Below, piece by piece: positions 1 through 10,520 of a DNA stretch of 64,000 nt. The stretch's first letter is position 1. Every line of letters starts with the position of its first letter. The position numbers and the translations under genes are program-made. A model generated the notes under the pieces. The model was not told where the DNA came from, did no database searches, and was given only the letters and a program-made list of their open reading frames with translations. The stretch is from an uncultured Clostridium sp. (GTDB lineage: Bacteria; Bacillota; Clostridia; TANB77; CAG-508): the NCBI GenBank assembly GCA_947648905.1, contig CANSPP010000005.1, positions 52,379-116,378 on the forward strand. Reading direction: 5' to 3'.

Positions 1-2
1 CC

Positions 3-299
3 AATAAAATTAGAAAGATAATGCCAAAAGAAAGAAAAGAATATATTGAAAAATTAAAAGGAGGAGTAAACGAAGATATGAAATTTGAAAAATATTTTAT
101 TGAATGGTTAGAAGAAAAAGAAATGGAAGGAATAGCAAAAGGAGAGAAAATTGGAGAGAAACGTGGTGAAAAATTAGGAATAGCAAAAGCAATAAAACAA
201 ATGGTAAAAGAAATGATTAAAAATAATATAGATGATGAACAAATAATGAAGATAGCCAAAATAGACAAAAAAGAACTAGAGAAATTGAAAATAGCATAA
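3..299 (+). CDS. C-terminal end of an Rpn-type PD-(D/E)XK nuclease/transposase (partial)
   Basis: The reading frame is open from the left edge, so this is probably the tail of a longer gene; an internal ATG lies at 21. What is visible is a charged helical region with GIAKGEK/GEKRGEK-like repeats, followed by a helical end (KIDKKELEKLKIA). The same style of tail (EEGIKEGIEEG, then a helix ending TKEEIEKLNINK) closes the full Rpn gene at 62689-63591, and that is the main reason for the call. Rpn proteins are PD-(D/E)XK nucleases linked to recombination. The catalytic part is outside the window, so family membership rests on the tail alone. Confidence 0.6.
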   Translation, partial: NKIRKIMPKERKEYIEKLKGGVNEDMKFEKYFIEWLEEKEMEGIAKGEKIGEKRGEKLGIAKAIKQMVKEMIKNNIDDEQIMKIAKIDKKELEKLKIA

Positions 300-365
300 A
301 TATCTAGTAATAAAATATAATAGAAATACTGAAATTAGAAAAAGAAAAAATGTTCGTAAAAAGTA

Positions 366-394
366 TTGACAAAATAAAAGAACAGCTATACAAT
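366..394 (+). promoter_or_regulatory. sigma-A-type promoter for recN
   Basis: TTGACA (366-371), a 17-base spacer and TACAAT (389-394), ending 42 bases before the recN start. Confidence 0.7.
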
Positions 395-436
395 AAAGAC
401 GAACAAAAATTCAATAAAAATTTCAGGAGGTACAAA

Positions 437-2065
437 ATGATAACAACATTACACATAAAAAACATAGGAATAATAGAAGATTTAAGCATAGACCTAAACA
501 AAGGGTTAAACATATTAACAGGAGAAACAGGAGCAGGAAAAACATTAATAATAGACTCATTGCAAATAATATCAGGGGGAAGATTTTCAAAAGAAATGAT
601 AAGAAAAGGAGAAACAAACTCATTCGTAGAGCTATGTATGTACGAACCTGAAAGTGAAAAATCAGAAGAAGGAAATATAATAATATCAAGAGAAATAAAT
701 GCAAATGGAAAAAATATGTGTAAAATAAATGGAAGAATGGTAACAGTAAACGAACTAAAAGAATTTATGAGTAACTTTATAGAAATACACGGACAAAACG
801 ACAATCAAAACTTATTAGACAACAGAAAGCACATAACATATTTAGACAACTTTAGTGGAGAGAAATTGCAAAAAAATAAAGAAGAATATGAAAAATTATA
901 TGAAGAAAGAAACCAAATAAAACAAGAACTAAAAGACAATTTCGGAGATGAAAAAGAAAAACAAAGAAAGCTAGATTTATTGCAATATCAGGTAAATGAA
1001 ATAGAAGAAGCAAAACTAAAACTAGAAGAAGAAACAGAATTAGAAGAAAAAAGAAAAATAATGTCAAATGCAGAAAAAATATCAGACAACTTAAACGAAG
1101 CAGATAATCTAATATCAGAAAATAGCATAGACACAATAAGTATGGCAATAAGAGCTTTAGAAAAAATAGAAAACATAGACGAAAAATATGAAAAAGTATC
1201 AGGAAGCTTAAAAACAATATATTATGAATTGCAAGAACTATCTAGAGATATAAGTAGTTACACAAAAGACATATACTTTGATGAAGAAGAAAGAAACTAT
1301 ATAGAAGAAAGATTAAATCTAATATACTCACTAAAAAGAAAATATGGAAACAGCATAGAAGAAATACTAAAATATAGTGAGGAGACAAAAAAAGAAATAG
1401 CACATATAGAAAATCTAGAAGAATATAACAATAAACTAAGAAAAAGACAAAAAGAAATAGAGAATCAAATGGACGAGTTAGCAAAACAAATGAATCAAAT
1501 AAGACAAGAAAATGCACGAAGCTTAAGTAAACAAATAAATCAGGAATTAATAGACTTAGAAATGAAAAATGCTAAAATAAATATTCACATAGACTATAAA
1601 GAAGAATACTACAAAACAGGAAAAGACGTTGTTACATTCTATATTGCAACAAATGTAGGAGAAAATGAAAAAGAATTATCAAAAATAGCATCAGGTGGAG
1701 AAATGTCAAGAATAATGCTAGCAATAAAAAAAGTATTAGCAGAAACAGACAAAATGCCAGTATTAGTATTTGACGAAATAGATACAGGAATTAGTGGAAA
1801 AGCAGCAAACTCTGTTGCAAAAAAACTAAAAGCAATAGCAGAAGAACATCAAGTAATGTGTATATCACATTTACCAAACATAGCAGCAGTAGCAGACCAC
1901 AACTATTTTATTAGCAAAAACGTAAAACAAGAAAGAACAAGTACACAAATTAGATTACTAAAAGAAAACGAGGTAATAGAAGAAATTGCAAGAATATCTT
2001 CAGGAGAAGTAAATGAAGTTACTTTGAAATACGCAACAGAATTAAGAAATAAAAAGGCATCATAA
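437..2065 (+). CDS. recN: DNA repair protein RecN
   Basis: SMC-like ATPase that acts at DNA double-strand breaks during recombinational repair. The protein is 542 aa, close to the family's usual 550-570. Walker A (GETGAGKT) is at residues 29-36. A long coiled-coil middle (about 150-370) follows, then the ABC signature (ASGGEMSR) and Walker B (VLVFDEIDTGISG) near the C-terminus, as expected for a protein that folds back on itself. The start is the ATG at 437, which has AGGAGG at 425-430; the frame is open further upstream, but that part overlaps the promoter and has no ribosome site. It is followed by a palindromic repeat and then eno. Confidence 0.95.
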   Translation: MITTLHIKNIGIIEDLSIDLNKGLNILTGETGAGKTLIIDSLQIISGGRFSKEMIRKGETNSFVELCMYEPESEKSEEGNIIISREINANGKNMCKINGRMVTVNELKEFMSNFIEIHGQNDNQNLLDNRKHITYLDNFSGEKLQKNKEEYEKLYEERNQIKQELKDNFGDEKEKQRKLDLLQYQVNEIEEAKLKLEEETELEEKRKIMSNAEKISDNLNEADNLISENSIDTISMAIRALEKIENIDEKYEKVSGSLKTIYYELQELSRDISSYTKDIYFDEEERNYIEERLNLIYSLKRKYGNSIEEILKYSEETKKEIAHIENLEEYNNKLRKRQKEIENQMDELAKQMNQIRQENARSLSKQINQELIDLEMKNAKINIHIDYKEEYYKTGKDVVTFYIATNVGENEKELSKIASGGEMSRIMLAIKKVLAETDKMPVLVFDEIDTGISGKAANSVAKKLKAIAEEHQVMCISHLPNIAAVADHNYFISKNVKQERTSTQIRLLKENEVIEEIARISSGEVNEVTLKYATELRNKKAS

Positions 2066-2069
2066 AAAC

Positions 2070-2107
2070 ATTTGGGACAATTGGGGACGTTTCTTTTTTG
2101 TCCCATT
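2070..2107. repeat. dispersed palindrome, GGGGACGTTTC type
   Basis: GGGACAATTGGGGACG, a T-rich centre and TGTCCCA: one full copy of the short repeat family scattered through the window. It lies directly after recN and could fold as a hairpin with a U-rich part, so it may also act as a terminator. Confidence 0.7.
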
Positions 2108-2120
2108 TGAAGATATATAT

Positions 2121-2149
2121 TTGATATAAGAATATTGACTCTTTATTAT
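2121..2149 (+). promoter_or_regulatory. putative eno promoter
   Basis: TTGATA (2121-2126), 17 bases, TATTAT (2144-2149), 63 bases before the eno start. Confidence 0.5.
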
Positions 2150-2212
2150 CTGTATAAAATTTCCAAATATTGTATATAATAAAAAAGGAAAAACAATAAG
2201 GAGGAAATATAA

Positions 2213-3475
2213 ATGAAAAACACATTAAAAATTCAAGATATAAAGGCAATACAAATATTAGACTCTAGGGGAAATCCAACTATTCAAGTAGAAGTACTTA
2301 CAGAAGATGGATATGTAGGAGTAGCTTCAGTACCATCAGGAGCATCAACGGGAAGCTTTGAAGCAGTAGAACTAAGAGACGGAAACAAAAACAACTATAT
2401 GGGTAAAAGTGTAGAAAAAGCAGTTGAAAATGTAAACAAGAAAATTGCAAAAGAAATAATAGGAATGAATGTATATGAGCAAAGAAAAGTAGATGAGCAA
2501 ATGATTAAATTAGATGACACACCAAATAAATCAAATTTAGGAGCAAATGCAATTCTAGGAGTTTCTCTAGCAGTAGCCAAAGCCGCAAGTAATTCACTTG
2601 GTATGGAACTATATAACTATATTGGTGGAATAAATGCCAAAGTTATGCCAATACCAATGATGAACATATTAAATGGTGGTAAGCATTCAGACAACAACAT
2701 CAGTATACAAGAATTTATGATTATGCCAGTAGGAGACATCACATTTGCAGAAAGATTAAAAAGAGGAGTAGAGATATATCATACATTAAAAAATGTGCTA
2801 AAAGAAAAAGGATATAGTGTAGGTGTAGGAGATGAAGGTGGATTTGCACCAGATTTAGAAAATGAAGAACAGGCCTTAGATGTTATAATAGAAGCGATAA
2901 AAAAAGCAGGATATGAACCAGGAAAAGATATAATGTTAGCATTAGATGTTGCAAGTACAGAAATGTTTGAAGAAGCAAAAAAAATAGGAAAGACAGGATA
3001 TTACTTCTGGAAAAGTAAACAATATAAAACAAAAGAAGAAATGATAGAATATATAGCAAGCTTATGTGAAAAATATCCAATTTATTCAATAGAAGATGGC
3101 TTAGCAGAAGAAGACTGGGAAAGTTGGCAAGAGTTAACAAATAAAATAGGTGATAAAGTGCAACTAGTAGGAGATGACCTATTCGTAACAAATAAGTCAA
3201 GACTTAAAAGGGGAATAGATAAAAACGTAGCAAATGCAATTTTAATAAAACCAAACCAAATAGGAACTTTAACAGAAACATTAGACACAATTCAAATGGC
3301 AAAAGAAAATGGATATAGAACAATTATTTCTCACCGTTCTGGTGAAACAGAAGATATTACAATTGCAGATATAGTAGTTGGAATAAATGGTGGACAGATA
3401 AAAACTGGTGCACCTTGTAGAACTGATAGAGTGGCTAAATATAATAGATTATTATATATAGAAGATGAATTATAA
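2213..3475 (+). CDS. eno: enolase
   Basis: Converts 2-phosphoglycerate to phosphoenolpyruvate in glycolysis; cytosolic and Mg-dependent. The 420 aa product matches the family length. It carries the expected motifs [10 protein letters not shown] (catalytic Glu region), [11 protein letters not shown] and GDDLFVTN (Mg ligands), LIKPNQIGT (catalytic Lys) and SHRSGETED. The start has AAGGAGG a few bases upstream. It has its own likely promoter and ends inside a long palindrome that should act as terminator, so it is probably a single-gene unit. Confidence 0.98.
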   Translation: MKNTLKIQDIKAIQILDSRGNPTIQVEVLTEDGYVGVASVPSGASTGSFEAVELRDGNKNNYMGKSVEKAVENVNKKIAKEIIGMNVYEQRKVDEQMIKLDDTPNKSNLGANAILGVSLAVAKAASNSLGMELYNYIGGINAKVMPIPMMNILNGGKHSDNNISIQEFMIMPVGDITFAERLKRGVEIYHTLKNVLKEKGYSVGVGDEGGFAPDLENEEQALDVIIEAIKKAGYEPGKDIMLALDVASTEMFEEAKKIGKTGYYFWKSKQYKTKEEMIEYIASLCEKYPIYSIEDGLAEEDWESWQELTNKIGDKVQLVGDDLFVTNKSRLKRGIDKNVANAILIKPNQIGTLTETLDTIQMAKENGYRTIISHRSGETEDITIADIVVGINGGQIKTGAPCRTDRVAKYNRLLYIEDEL

Positions 3476-3534
3476 AACATTTTTGGGACAGGGCAAAAAA
3501 GTTGATAGGAGCAACTTTTAGCTCTGTTTTATAA
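3470..3534 (+). terminator. long nested palindrome after eno
   Basis: Outer arms TTATAAAACA (3470-3479) and TGTTTTATAA (3525-3534) enclose a GGGACAGGG...CTCTGT layer and an inner AAAAGTTG/CAACTTTT hairpin. It contains the eno stop codon. The GGGACAGGGCAAAAAAGT core also occurs at about 30635, so this is partly a dispersed repeat. Confidence 0.65.
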
Positions 3535-3549
3535 ATTTACATAAAATTA

Positions 3550-3578
3550 TTGAAAATAAAGGAAAAATGTGTTAAAAT
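3550..3578 (+). promoter_or_regulatory. promoter for the 3677 gene
   Basis: TTGAAA (3550-3555), 17 bases, TAAAAT (3573-3578). It implies a 5' leader of about 90 bases. Confidence 0.55.
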
Positions 3579-3676
3579 AATACTCGTAACAAAAGTTACA
3601 AAAATTCATTATAAAAAATGAAACTTAGTAAAATGTAAATTTTTAATAAAATTTATAAAAAGGATGTTGATAAAAA

Positions 3677-4027
3677 ATGAAGCAAATTAAACGTTTAGAG
3701 TATTATTTTGACTCAAAAGAATACACTGAAGAAGAAGTACAAGAGAATATAGAAGGAGTAAAAAAAGAATTTCCAAACAAAAAAATAAAAGTAGAAACAG
3801 AATTAAATGATTATGGAGTGTATATAATCACATTTTATTTTGAAAATAGAAATACCATATTCAACAAAATTAGAATTTTTGTAAAAAATAGGAAAGAAAA
3901 AATACTGTTATTAGAAGAAGGAAATGCAAAGAACAAAAGTAAATCAAGACAAAATAACAGATTAGAAAAATACTATGGAAAAGAATATGGTTCATATAAA
4001 AAAACAAAACAGTATAGACCATATTAA
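3677..4027 (+). CDS. unknown small basic protein
   Basis: I do not recognise this 116 aa protein. The N-terminal half alternates acidic helix (EYTEEEVQENIEG) and predicted strands (KIKVETELNDYGVYIITFYFE), like a small alpha/beta domain. The C-terminal 40 residues are Lys/Arg/Asn/Tyr-rich and probably disordered or nucleic-acid-binding. There is no signal peptide or membrane segment. AAGGATG lies upstream of the ATG. It stands alone between its own promoter and a strong terminator. Confidence 0.7.
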   Translation: MKQIKRLEYYFDSKEYTEEEVQENIEGVKKEFPNKKIKVETELNDYGVYIITFYFENRNTIFNKIRIFVKNRKEKILLLEEGNAKNKSKSRQNNRLEKYYGKEYGSYKKTKQYRPY

Positions 4028-4060
4028 AAGAGTTGTTTTATTTGTAAAGCAACTCTTTTA
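4025..4060 (+). terminator. Rho-independent terminator
   Basis: An 11-bp stem, TAAAAGAGTTG (4025-4035) with CAACTCTTTTA (4050-4060), overlapping the stop codon of the preceding gene. Confidence 0.75.
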
Positions 4061-4111
4061 ATATATCCATTTGGACCGTAACATCATCAAATAAAAGTAG
4101 CGAGTTAGTTG

Positions 4112-4185
4112 TTGACGTAATTTACACAAAAGTATAAAATTGAATCAACTATCATATTGACTAATTACATAATTATATGTAAAAT
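4112..4185 (+). promoter_or_regulatory. tandem promoters of the first BspA-like gene
   Basis: TTGACG (4112-4117), N17, TAAAAT (4135-4140), followed by TTGACT (4157-4162), N17, TAAAAT (4180-4185). The same two-promoter leader recurs before the copy at 60220, so the upstream region was duplicated together with the gene. Confidence 0.65.
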
Positions 4186-4229
4186 AAAAATAGTATTGTA
4201 AATAATAACAAAAGAAGGAGTTTTGAAAG

Positions 4230-6168
4230 ATGAAACAAAATAAATCAAAAGGTATTACATTAATATCGCTAGTAATAACAATAATAGTATTATTAATACT
4301 AGCACGGAGTAACAATAGCAACACTAACAGGAGACAATGGAACAATAGGAAAAGCAGGAGAGGCAAAATTTAAAACAGAGTTATCAGCAGTAGCAGAAGA
4401 ATATGATTTATATGTAATAGAAAGAACTTCAAAAGATAGAAACTTTGAAGAAGGCGCATTGTATGCGGGAAAGAGTGCGTTAATATATAATTCAATACAA
4501 GAAGAAGGAAATATATATACAGTATTAAAAAATTCAAATAAAAAATACGTAGATAATTTTGAAGTAATAAAAGGAGAATTATATTATTTTGCTCAAAATG
4601 AACAAGAGGGAAAATGGGCAGAGGAAATAGGGATAAAAGTAAGCCCATATATAATAATAGATGGAGAACTGATGTCAGCAAAAGATAACTTAGGGTTAAT
4701 GGATGAAGCAACAGGGTCAATAATAATACCACAAAGTGTAACTAAAATAGGAAAAGGTGCATTTTCAAAATTGGAAGGATTAAGGACAATAGTGATACCT
4801 GGGACAGTAAAAATAATTGATAATGATGCTTTTAGAGGTAATACTGTATTAGAAAAAGTTGTTATACAAGAGGGCGTTGAAGTTATTGGACAAGAAGCCT
4901 TTAGAGAGTGTACTGCATTGAAACAGATTGAATTGCCAAGCACGATAACAACATTAGGAGATATGGCTTTTTGTTCTTGTAATAGTTTAACAAGTATTAA
5001 TATCCCACCTAATGTTTCATCAATAGGAGGTAATTTATTGCATGGGTGTGTAAGCCTTGAAAGTGCAATTATTTCTGAGGGAGTAACATATATTACTAAT
5101 GGTATGTTTGTAGGATGCAGTAAATTGAAGCGAATTGAAATACCTTCAACTGTAAAACAAATAGGTGGAGGAGAAGTTTTTAAAGGATGCGGAAATTTAA
5201 CAGAAATAGATCTAGTTAATAATGAGTATTTTGGATATCAAAATGGAATATTAAGTGATGCAAAAGGAGATACAATCTTTTTTATTTCTGATACGATATT
5301 AAAAAGTAATACAACATTTACTATTCCAGAAGGGATAAAAATCTTTGCATATAATATTGCAAATTATAATAACATAACAAAAATAGTGATTCCTAAAAGT
5401 ATTAATAATATTATAAATAATGCAAGTTTTCCAACTAGTTTAGAAGAAATTGAAGTGAACCGAGAAAACGAGAACTATATTAGTGAAAATAAATGTCTAA
5501 TGAGTAAAGACAGAAAAAATTTGATATGCTGTTTTTCTAAAGAAAAAGAGATAACTTTAAGCACAGAAATTGTAAATATTGGAAGGGCAGCATTTAGAAC
5601 AGCACAAAATTTAGAAAATATAACATTACCTGAATCAGTAGAGACAATACTAAATGAGGCCTTTGCACCACTAAGTAAACTAAAGACATTATATTTAGGA
5701 GAAAAAGTGAGCTATTTGAATTCAGGATTTATGACCGAGAATAGTAGTGGAAATAGAACTATGGCAGATGTTACAATATCTCCAAAAAATCCTAATTATA
5801 TGATAAAAGATAATATAATATATAGTAAAGATGGAAAAAAGATAATTAAGGTTTTAAAGTATATTACAGGAAGTTATATAGTAGAAGATAATGTTGAGAT
5901 TATAGGCGATGGTGCATTTAATACCCAGAGGAACATGACAGAAGTTATATTAAAAAATAATGTAAAGGAAATAAATGATTCTTTTACATATTGTGCGAAT
6001 TTAAAAAGAGTAGAAATAGGAACTGGTATTGAAAAAATAAGTGAGGGAGCATTTACTAGCTCTTCAAAGTTAAGCGAAATCATTATTCATAAACCAAAAG
6101 GCTCAATTGCTGGTTCGCCATTTGGATGCATATTTGGAGAGAGAGCAATAACTTGGGATAGTAATTAA
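4230..6168 (+). CDS. BspA-like leucine-rich-repeat surface protein with pilin-like N-terminus; needs a +1 shift at CGG 4305
   Basis: Read with one +1 shift, the product is 645 aa. Residues about 8-30 (KGITLISLVITIIVLLILAG) resemble a type IV prepilin leader and membrane helix. A conserved linker follows, then many LRR_5 (BspA-type) repeats of the form 'IPSTV..IG..AF..C..L', which usually serve in adhesion at the cell surface. The in-frame codon at 4305-4307 is CGG; the three paralogs have GGA or GGT (Gly) at this exact place, with no extra base. Without the shift, translation stops about 21 codons later. The start ATG at 4230 has AAGGAG upstream and matches the paralog at 60220. Confidence 0.85.
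4305..4307 (+). other. CGG +1 frameshift site 1
   Basis: Context GCA-CGG-AGT. Skipping C gives GCA-GGA-GTA (Ala-Gly-Val), as in the paralogs at 58129, 60220 and 63784. Confidence 0.8.
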
Positions 6169-6210
6169 TTATATACTAAAAAATTATGCTTAAAAAATAA
6201 GTAAAAATGC

Positions 6211-6239
6211 TTGAATAAGACCAAAAAATATGCTACAAT
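6211..6239 (+). promoter_or_regulatory. promoter of the pheST T-box transcript
   Basis: TTGAAT (6211-6216), N17, TACAAT (6234-6239). Confidence 0.65.
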
Positions 6240-6295
6240 ATAAAACATATAATAAATAAGCCAATTAAAAAGCAAAGTATATATATCACAAAAAT

Positions 6296-6510
6296 ATTAA
6301 GAGAGAAAATGACCAAGGCTGGAAGTCATTAATATAGATATATAGAAATTTCACTTTTTAGGTCTTTTCTTGAAAATAAAAGTAGAGAAAAGCGGTTGTA
6401 CCGTTAAAACTTTTAATAAGGTTAGTAAAAAACTAATAAATTTAGGTGGTACCACGGAAATTAAAGCCATTTCGTCCTATATATGTTATATGGATGAAGT
6501 GGCTTTTTTG
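6296..6510 (+). promoter_or_regulatory. T-box leader (Phe) controlling pheST
   Basis: tRNA-sensing leader that lets transcription continue when uncharged tRNA-Phe binds. The T-box core AGGTGGTACCACGG is at 6444-6457. A strong terminator hairpin follows: AAAGCCATTTCGTCC (from 6463) with GGATGAAGTGGCTTT, then a T run to 6509. Stem I features (an AGAGA-GACC...GGCTGG-like start at about 6300) and a TTC triplet at about 6365-6372 fit a Phe specifier, though I place the specifier less surely. The short open frame through this region is not a gene. Confidence 0.9.
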
Positions 6511-6518
6511 AATTTGAA

Positions 6519-6556
6519 ATGTCCAATAAGGAAACGTCCCCAATTGGACATTGAAG
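6519..6556. repeat. dispersed palindrome, GGGGACGTTTC type (reverse orientation)
   Basis: AATGTCCAATAAGGAAACG followed by TCCCCAATTGGACATT, between the T-box terminator and pheS. Confidence 0.7.
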
Positions 6557-6572
6557 AAAGGAAGGAGTAAAT

Positions 6573-7628
6573 ATGAAAGAAGAAATTGCAAAAATTAAAG
6601 AAAATTCACTAAAAGAAATTAGCGAAAGCAAAGACTTAAAAACATTAGGTGACTTAAAAGTAAAATACCTAGGAAAAAAGGGAGAATTAACACAAGTATT
6701 GAGAGGAATGGGAAAATTAAGCCCAGAAGAAAGACCTGTTATAGGAAGTTTAGTAAATCAAGTGAGAGATGAACTAAATAAACTAGTGGAAGAAAAAGAA
6801 GAAGAACTTAAAAAAATAGAGTTAGAAGAAAAACTAAAAACAGAAGAAATTGATATAACTTTACCAAGTCAAAAAGTTAAAAGAGGAAGCAAACATCCAC
6901 TAAATAGAGTTATAGAAGAAGTTGAAGATTTATTTGTTTCAATGGGATATGATGTTGTTTCAGGTCCAGAATTGGAAACAGATGAATATTGTTTTGAAAG
7001 ATTAAATTTACCAAAAGGGCATCCTGCAAGAGATATGCAAGATAGTTTTTACATAACACCAGAATATTTATTAAGAACACAAACTTCAAGTGTTCAAGCA
7101 AGAACAATGATGGCAAATGAAGAAAAATCACCAATAAGAATTATAGTGCCAGGAAAGACATTTAGAAGAGAAGATGATGCAACACATTCACATCAATTCA
7201 ACCAAGTAGAAGGTCTAGTAGTTGATAAAAATATATCATTAGCAGACTTAAAAGGAACACTAGAAGTGTTTATGAAAAAGATGCTAGGACAAAATACAGA
7301 ATTAAGATTTAGACCAAGCTACTTCCCATTTACAGAACCATCATATGAAGTAGACGTAACTTGCTTTAAATGTGGTGGAAAGGGATGTAACCTATGTAAA
7401 CAAACAGGTTGGATAGAACTTTTAGGTTCAGGAATAGTTCACCCAAATGTTTTAAAAATGAATGGATATGACCCAGAGAAATATTCAGGTTTTGCATTTG
7501 GAGTAGGATTAGACAGATTAGCAATGTTTAAATATGGAATAACAGATATACGTTTATTATATCAAAATGATGTAAGATTCCTAAAACAATTTGATAGAAA
7601 GGACGAAGAAAATGAAATTAAGTATTAA
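6573..7628 (+). CDS. pheS: phenylalanyl-tRNA synthetase alpha subunit
   Basis: Catalytic subunit of the (alpha-beta)2 enzyme that charges tRNA-Phe. The 351 aa product has an N-terminal coiled coil (about 1-90), class II motif 2 ([18 protein letters not shown]) and motif 3 ([13 protein letters not shown]). A Cys cluster ([12 protein letters not shown], about 267-278) is common in bacterial PheS. GGAAGGAG lies upstream of the start. The gene overlaps pheT by 17 bases, so the two are translationally coupled, and both lie under T-box control. Confidence 0.97.
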   Translation: MKEEIAKIKENSLKEISESKDLKTLGDLKVKYLGKKGELTQVLRGMGKLSPEERPVIGSLVNQVRDELNKLVEEKEEELKKIELEEKLKTEEIDITLPSQKVKRGSKHPLNRVIEEVEDLFVSMGYDVVSGPELETDEYCFERLNLPKGHPARDMQDSFYITPEYLLRTQTSSVQARTMMANEEKSPIRIIVPGKTFRREDDATHSHQFNQVEGLVVDKNISLADLKGTLEVFMKKMLGQNTELRFRPSYFPFTEPSYEVDVTCFKCGGKGCNLCKQTGWIELLGSGIVHPNVLKMNGYDPEKYSGFAFGVGLDRLAMFKYGITDIRLLYQNDVRFLKQFDRKDEENEIKY

Positions 7629-9984
7629 TTTTTTGAAAGATTATATTGATTTAGATGAAAATATTGATGTTAAACAATTAGCAGAAGATATGACAAATGC
7701 AGGAAATGAATATGACGAAGCAGGAAAGCTAATAAATGCGACAAAGTTAGTAATTGGAGAGATAAAAGAATGCGAAGACCACCCAGATTCAGACCATTTA
7801 CATTGTTGTAAAGTAGACATAGGAACTGAGGTTCTAGACATTGTATGTGGTGCACCAAATGCAAGAAAAGGTCTAAAAGTAATACTTGCACAAAATGGAG
7901 CAGAACTACCAGGTGGAACAATAAAAAAAGGAGTTATAAGAGGAGCAGAGTCAAATGGAATGATGTGCTCAATGGCTGAACTTGGATTAGAAAATAAGTT
8001 TTTAAGTGAAGTAGACAAAGCAGGAATACATGAATTACCAGCAGATGCACCAGTAGGAGAAGACCCAATCGCATATATGCAAATGAATGATAGTGTAATT
8101 GATTTCGATTTAACAGCAAATCGTGGAGATTTATTAAGTATTTTAGGTATGGCTTATGAAGTTGGGGCTATATATGATAAAAAAGTAAAAGATATAGATT
8201 TATCACACAAAGAAAATAGTGAAGATATAAATGACTCTTTCAAAGTAAACGTAAACACAGAAAATTGCTCAATATTCTTAGCAAAAAAAGTTAAGAATGT
8301 AACAATTAAAGAAAGCCCAGATTACATAAAGAGCAGACTTATAGCATCTGGTATAAGACCAATTAATAACGTAGTAGACATAAGCAACTATGTAATGCTA
8401 GAAACAGGTCAACCTTTACACTTCTATGATGCAGATACACTAAAAGGTTGCCTAGAAGTAAGAATGGCAGAAGAAGGCGAAAAGTTAACAACATTAGACA
8501 ATATTGAAAGAACACTAAAACAAGAAGACATCGTTATATCTGATGGAGAAAAAGCAATAGGTCTAGCAGGTGTAATGGGAGGATTAGAAACAGAAATAAC
8601 AGACAATACAAAAAATATCATAATAGAAGCAGCAATATTTGATAATGTAAAAGTAAGAAGAACATCAAACTCAATACTAAGAAGTGAAGCAAGTAACAGA
8701 TTTGAAAAAGGACTAGATTCAAATAGAACATATATGGCAATAGAAAGAGCTTGTAACCTTCTAGAAAAATATGCAGAAGCTGAAGTTGTAGGAAACATAG
8801 CAAAATATGATACAACAGACAGAAGTGATAAATCAATAGACATAACAGCTAAAAACATAAATGCAATTTTAGGAATGCAAATTACAGAACAAGAAATACT
8901 AGACGTATTTAGAAGACTAGGATTTACAACAACAGTAAAAGATGACATAATAACAGTAAATGTGCCAAAAAGAAGAATAGACATCTCTATAAAAGAAGAC
9001 TTAATAGAAGAAGTTGGACGTATTTATGGAGTAAATAACATAAAAGGTAAATTGCCTGACATTGCTCCAAAAATGGGAAGCTATGACAAAGTAGAAAGAC
9101 AAATAAGAAATAAAATGATAAACTTAGGACTAAACGAAACATTATCATATGTATTAGTTCCAGAAAATGAAGCTAAAATGTTCACAAAAGACGACACAGA
9201 AGTTGTAAAACTATTAGCACCACTATCAGAAGATAAAAACACATTAAGACATAGCTTAACAGTAGCATTACATAAAATATACAAATACAATAAAGCAAGA
9301 AGCAACAAAGACGTATCAATATTTGAAATAGGAAAAGCATTCCAAAAACAAAACGAAGAATACGGAGAAACTAAAAAGTTAGCAGCACTAATGAGCGGAG
9401 ACTACTATGTTGGAATGGAAAAAAGAAAAATAGACTTTTATGTAATTAAAGGAATTGCAGAAGAGATACTAGATTATTTAGGATATAATGGAAGATATAG
9501 CTTTGTAAAAGACCTAAACAAACTACCAGAAGAAATGCACCCAGGACAATCAGCAGTAATATCAGTAAACAATGACATAGTAGGAATTATTGGAAAAATA
9601 CATCCAAGTGTAGAAAAAGAAGATGTGTTTATTTTAGAAATAGACTTAGATAAACTACTTGCTAAAAAAGTTGGAAAAATGAAATATAAAGAAATTTCAA
9701 AATTCCCTAATATCAAAAAAGACTTAGCAGTAGTAGTAGACAAAAATGTTACAGCACAAGAAATAGGTATGAACATTAAGAAATTTGCAGGTTCATTATT
9801 AGAAAACTATGAAGTTTTTGATGTTTATACAGGAGAAGGTGTAGCTGAAAACAAGAAAAGTGTAGCATTTTCTTTAACTTTCGGAAAACAAGATAGAACT
9901 TTAACTGATGAAGAAATTAATGCAGTTATGGAAAAAATTGTTGAAGGATTAGAGAAAAAATTACAAGCAGAATTAAGAGTTTAA
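7612..9984 (+). CDS. pheT: phenylalanyl-tRNA synthetase beta subunit
   Basis: Editing and tRNA-binding subunit of the same enzyme; 790 aa, the usual length. In order it has an EMAP-like tRNA-binding domain (about 40-150, with [13 protein letters not shown]), B3/B4 editing, B5, a catalytic-like core and a C-terminal FDX-ACB domain ([15 protein letters not shown]). The start is the ATG at 7612, with AAGGA upstream. A frame seven codons longer exists but lacks a ribosome site and would begin deeper inside pheS. Confidence 0.97.
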   Translation: MKLSINFLKDYIDLDENIDVKQLAEDMTNAGNEYDEAGKLINATKLVIGEIKECEDHPDSDHLHCCKVDIGTEVLDIVCGAPNARKGLKVILAQNGAELPGGTIKKGVIRGAESNGMMCSMAELGLENKFLSEVDKAGIHELPADAPVGEDPIAYMQMNDSVIDFDLTANRGDLLSILGMAYEVGAIYDKKVKDIDLSHKENSEDINDSFKVNVNTENCSIFLAKKVKNVTIKESPDYIKSRLIASGIRPINNVVDISNYVMLETGQPLHFYDADTLKGCLEVRMAEEGEKLTTLDNIERTLKQEDIVISDGEKAIGLAGVMGGLETEITDNTKNIIIEAAIFDNVKVRRTSNSILRSEASNRFEKGLDSNRTYMAIERACNLLEKYAEAEVVGNIAKYDTTDRSDKSIDITAKNINAILGMQITEQEILDVFRRLGFTTTVKDDIITVNVPKRRIDISIKEDLIEEVGRIYGVNNIKGKLPDIAPKMGSYDKVERQIRNKMINLGLNETLSYVLVPENEAKMFTKDDTEVVKLLAPLSEDKNTLRHSLTVALHKIYKYNKARSNKDVSIFEIGKAFQKQNEEYGETKKLAALMSGDYYVGMEKRKIDFYVIKGIAEEILDYLGYNGRYSFVKDLNKLPEEMHPGQSAVISVNNDIVGIIGKIHPSVEKEDVFILEIDLDKLLAKKVGKMKYKEISKFPNIKKDLAVVVDKNVTAQEIGMNIKKFAGSLLENYEVFDVYTGEGVAENKKSVAFSLTFGKQDRTLTDEEINAVMEKIVEGLEKKLQAELRV

Positions 9985-9992
9985 TAGAAAAT

Positions 9993-10054
9993 CTGCCAAG
10001 GGGGACGGACCTTTTTGGCAGATTTCTGCCATCAAGGGGCGTCCCTAGTGGCAG
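9993..10054. repeat. two adjacent dispersed palindromes, GGGGACGGACC type
   Basis: Hairpin 1 (9993-10021) starts CTGCCAAGGGGGACGGACC and ends TTGGCAG. Hairpin 2 (10026-10054) starts CTGCCATCAAGGGGCG and ends AGTGGCAG, so the two copies are head to head. They lie between pheT and the next promoter. Confidence 0.75.
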
Positions 10055-10081
10055 AATTTTAATAAATATTACTAAAAACCC

Positions 10082-10110
10082 TTGACAAATTGGTAAAAAT
10101 GGTGTAAAGT
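10082..10110 (+). promoter_or_regulatory. promoter of the ylxM-ffh operon
   Basis: TTGACA (10082-10087), N17, TAAAGT (10105-10110), 35 bases before the ylxM start. Confidence 0.7.
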
Positions 10111-10144
10111 ATATTAGCATTACAAAAAGAAAAGAGGTAGTAGT

Positions 10145-10492
10145 ATGGAAGAGAAAGTAAAAATTAGTATGTTATGCGAATTTTACGGAAAGCTTTTAAC
10201 AGATAAACAATATGAGTTTATTAATGACTACTACAATAACGACTTATCACTATCGGAAATAGCAGAAAATAATGAAATAACAAGACAAGCCGTTAGAGAT
10301 ATCATTAAGAAAGGGGAGAAAAAACTTTTCGAATACGAAGAAAAGCTTAATTTTATGAAAAGGACGTTAAATCAAGAAAAAAGAATCGAAAAGGCTTTAT
10401 CAGAATTAACAAAAATACAAAAGGATTATTCAGATAAACAAGTAGCAACAGTATTAGAAAGCATTAAAAAAGAACTTAGTTGCTTAGTATAG
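10145..10492 (+). CDS. ylxM: YlxM family HTH protein
   Basis: Small helix-turn-helix protein encoded next to ffh in most Firmicutes; thought to modulate the signal recognition particle pathway. The 115 aa product contains a sigma-factor-like HTH (LSLSEIAENNEITRQAVRDI, about 36-55) followed by a coiled coil. AAAGAGGTAG lies upstream of the ATG. It is the first gene of the operon, 28 bases before ffh. Confidence 0.92.
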   Translation: MEEKVKISMLCEFYGKLLTDKQYEFINDYYNNDLSLSEIAENNEITRQAVRDIIKKGEKKLFEYEEKLNFMKRTLNQEKRIEKALSELTKIQKDYSDKQVATVLESIKKELSCLV

Positions 10493-10520
10493 ATAAAAAT
10501 AGAGAATAGGAGTTGAAATT

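Noticed and set aside
304-804. Long minus-strand frames rich in Leu, Phe and Ile opposite recN, eno, pheT, trmD, BspA and other genes
   Set aside because: They are shadows of purine-rich genes on the other strand, with low-complexity products and no ribosome sites.
6370-6570. A 66-codon open frame before pheS
   Set aside because: It lies across the T-box core and terminator and lacks a ribosome site.
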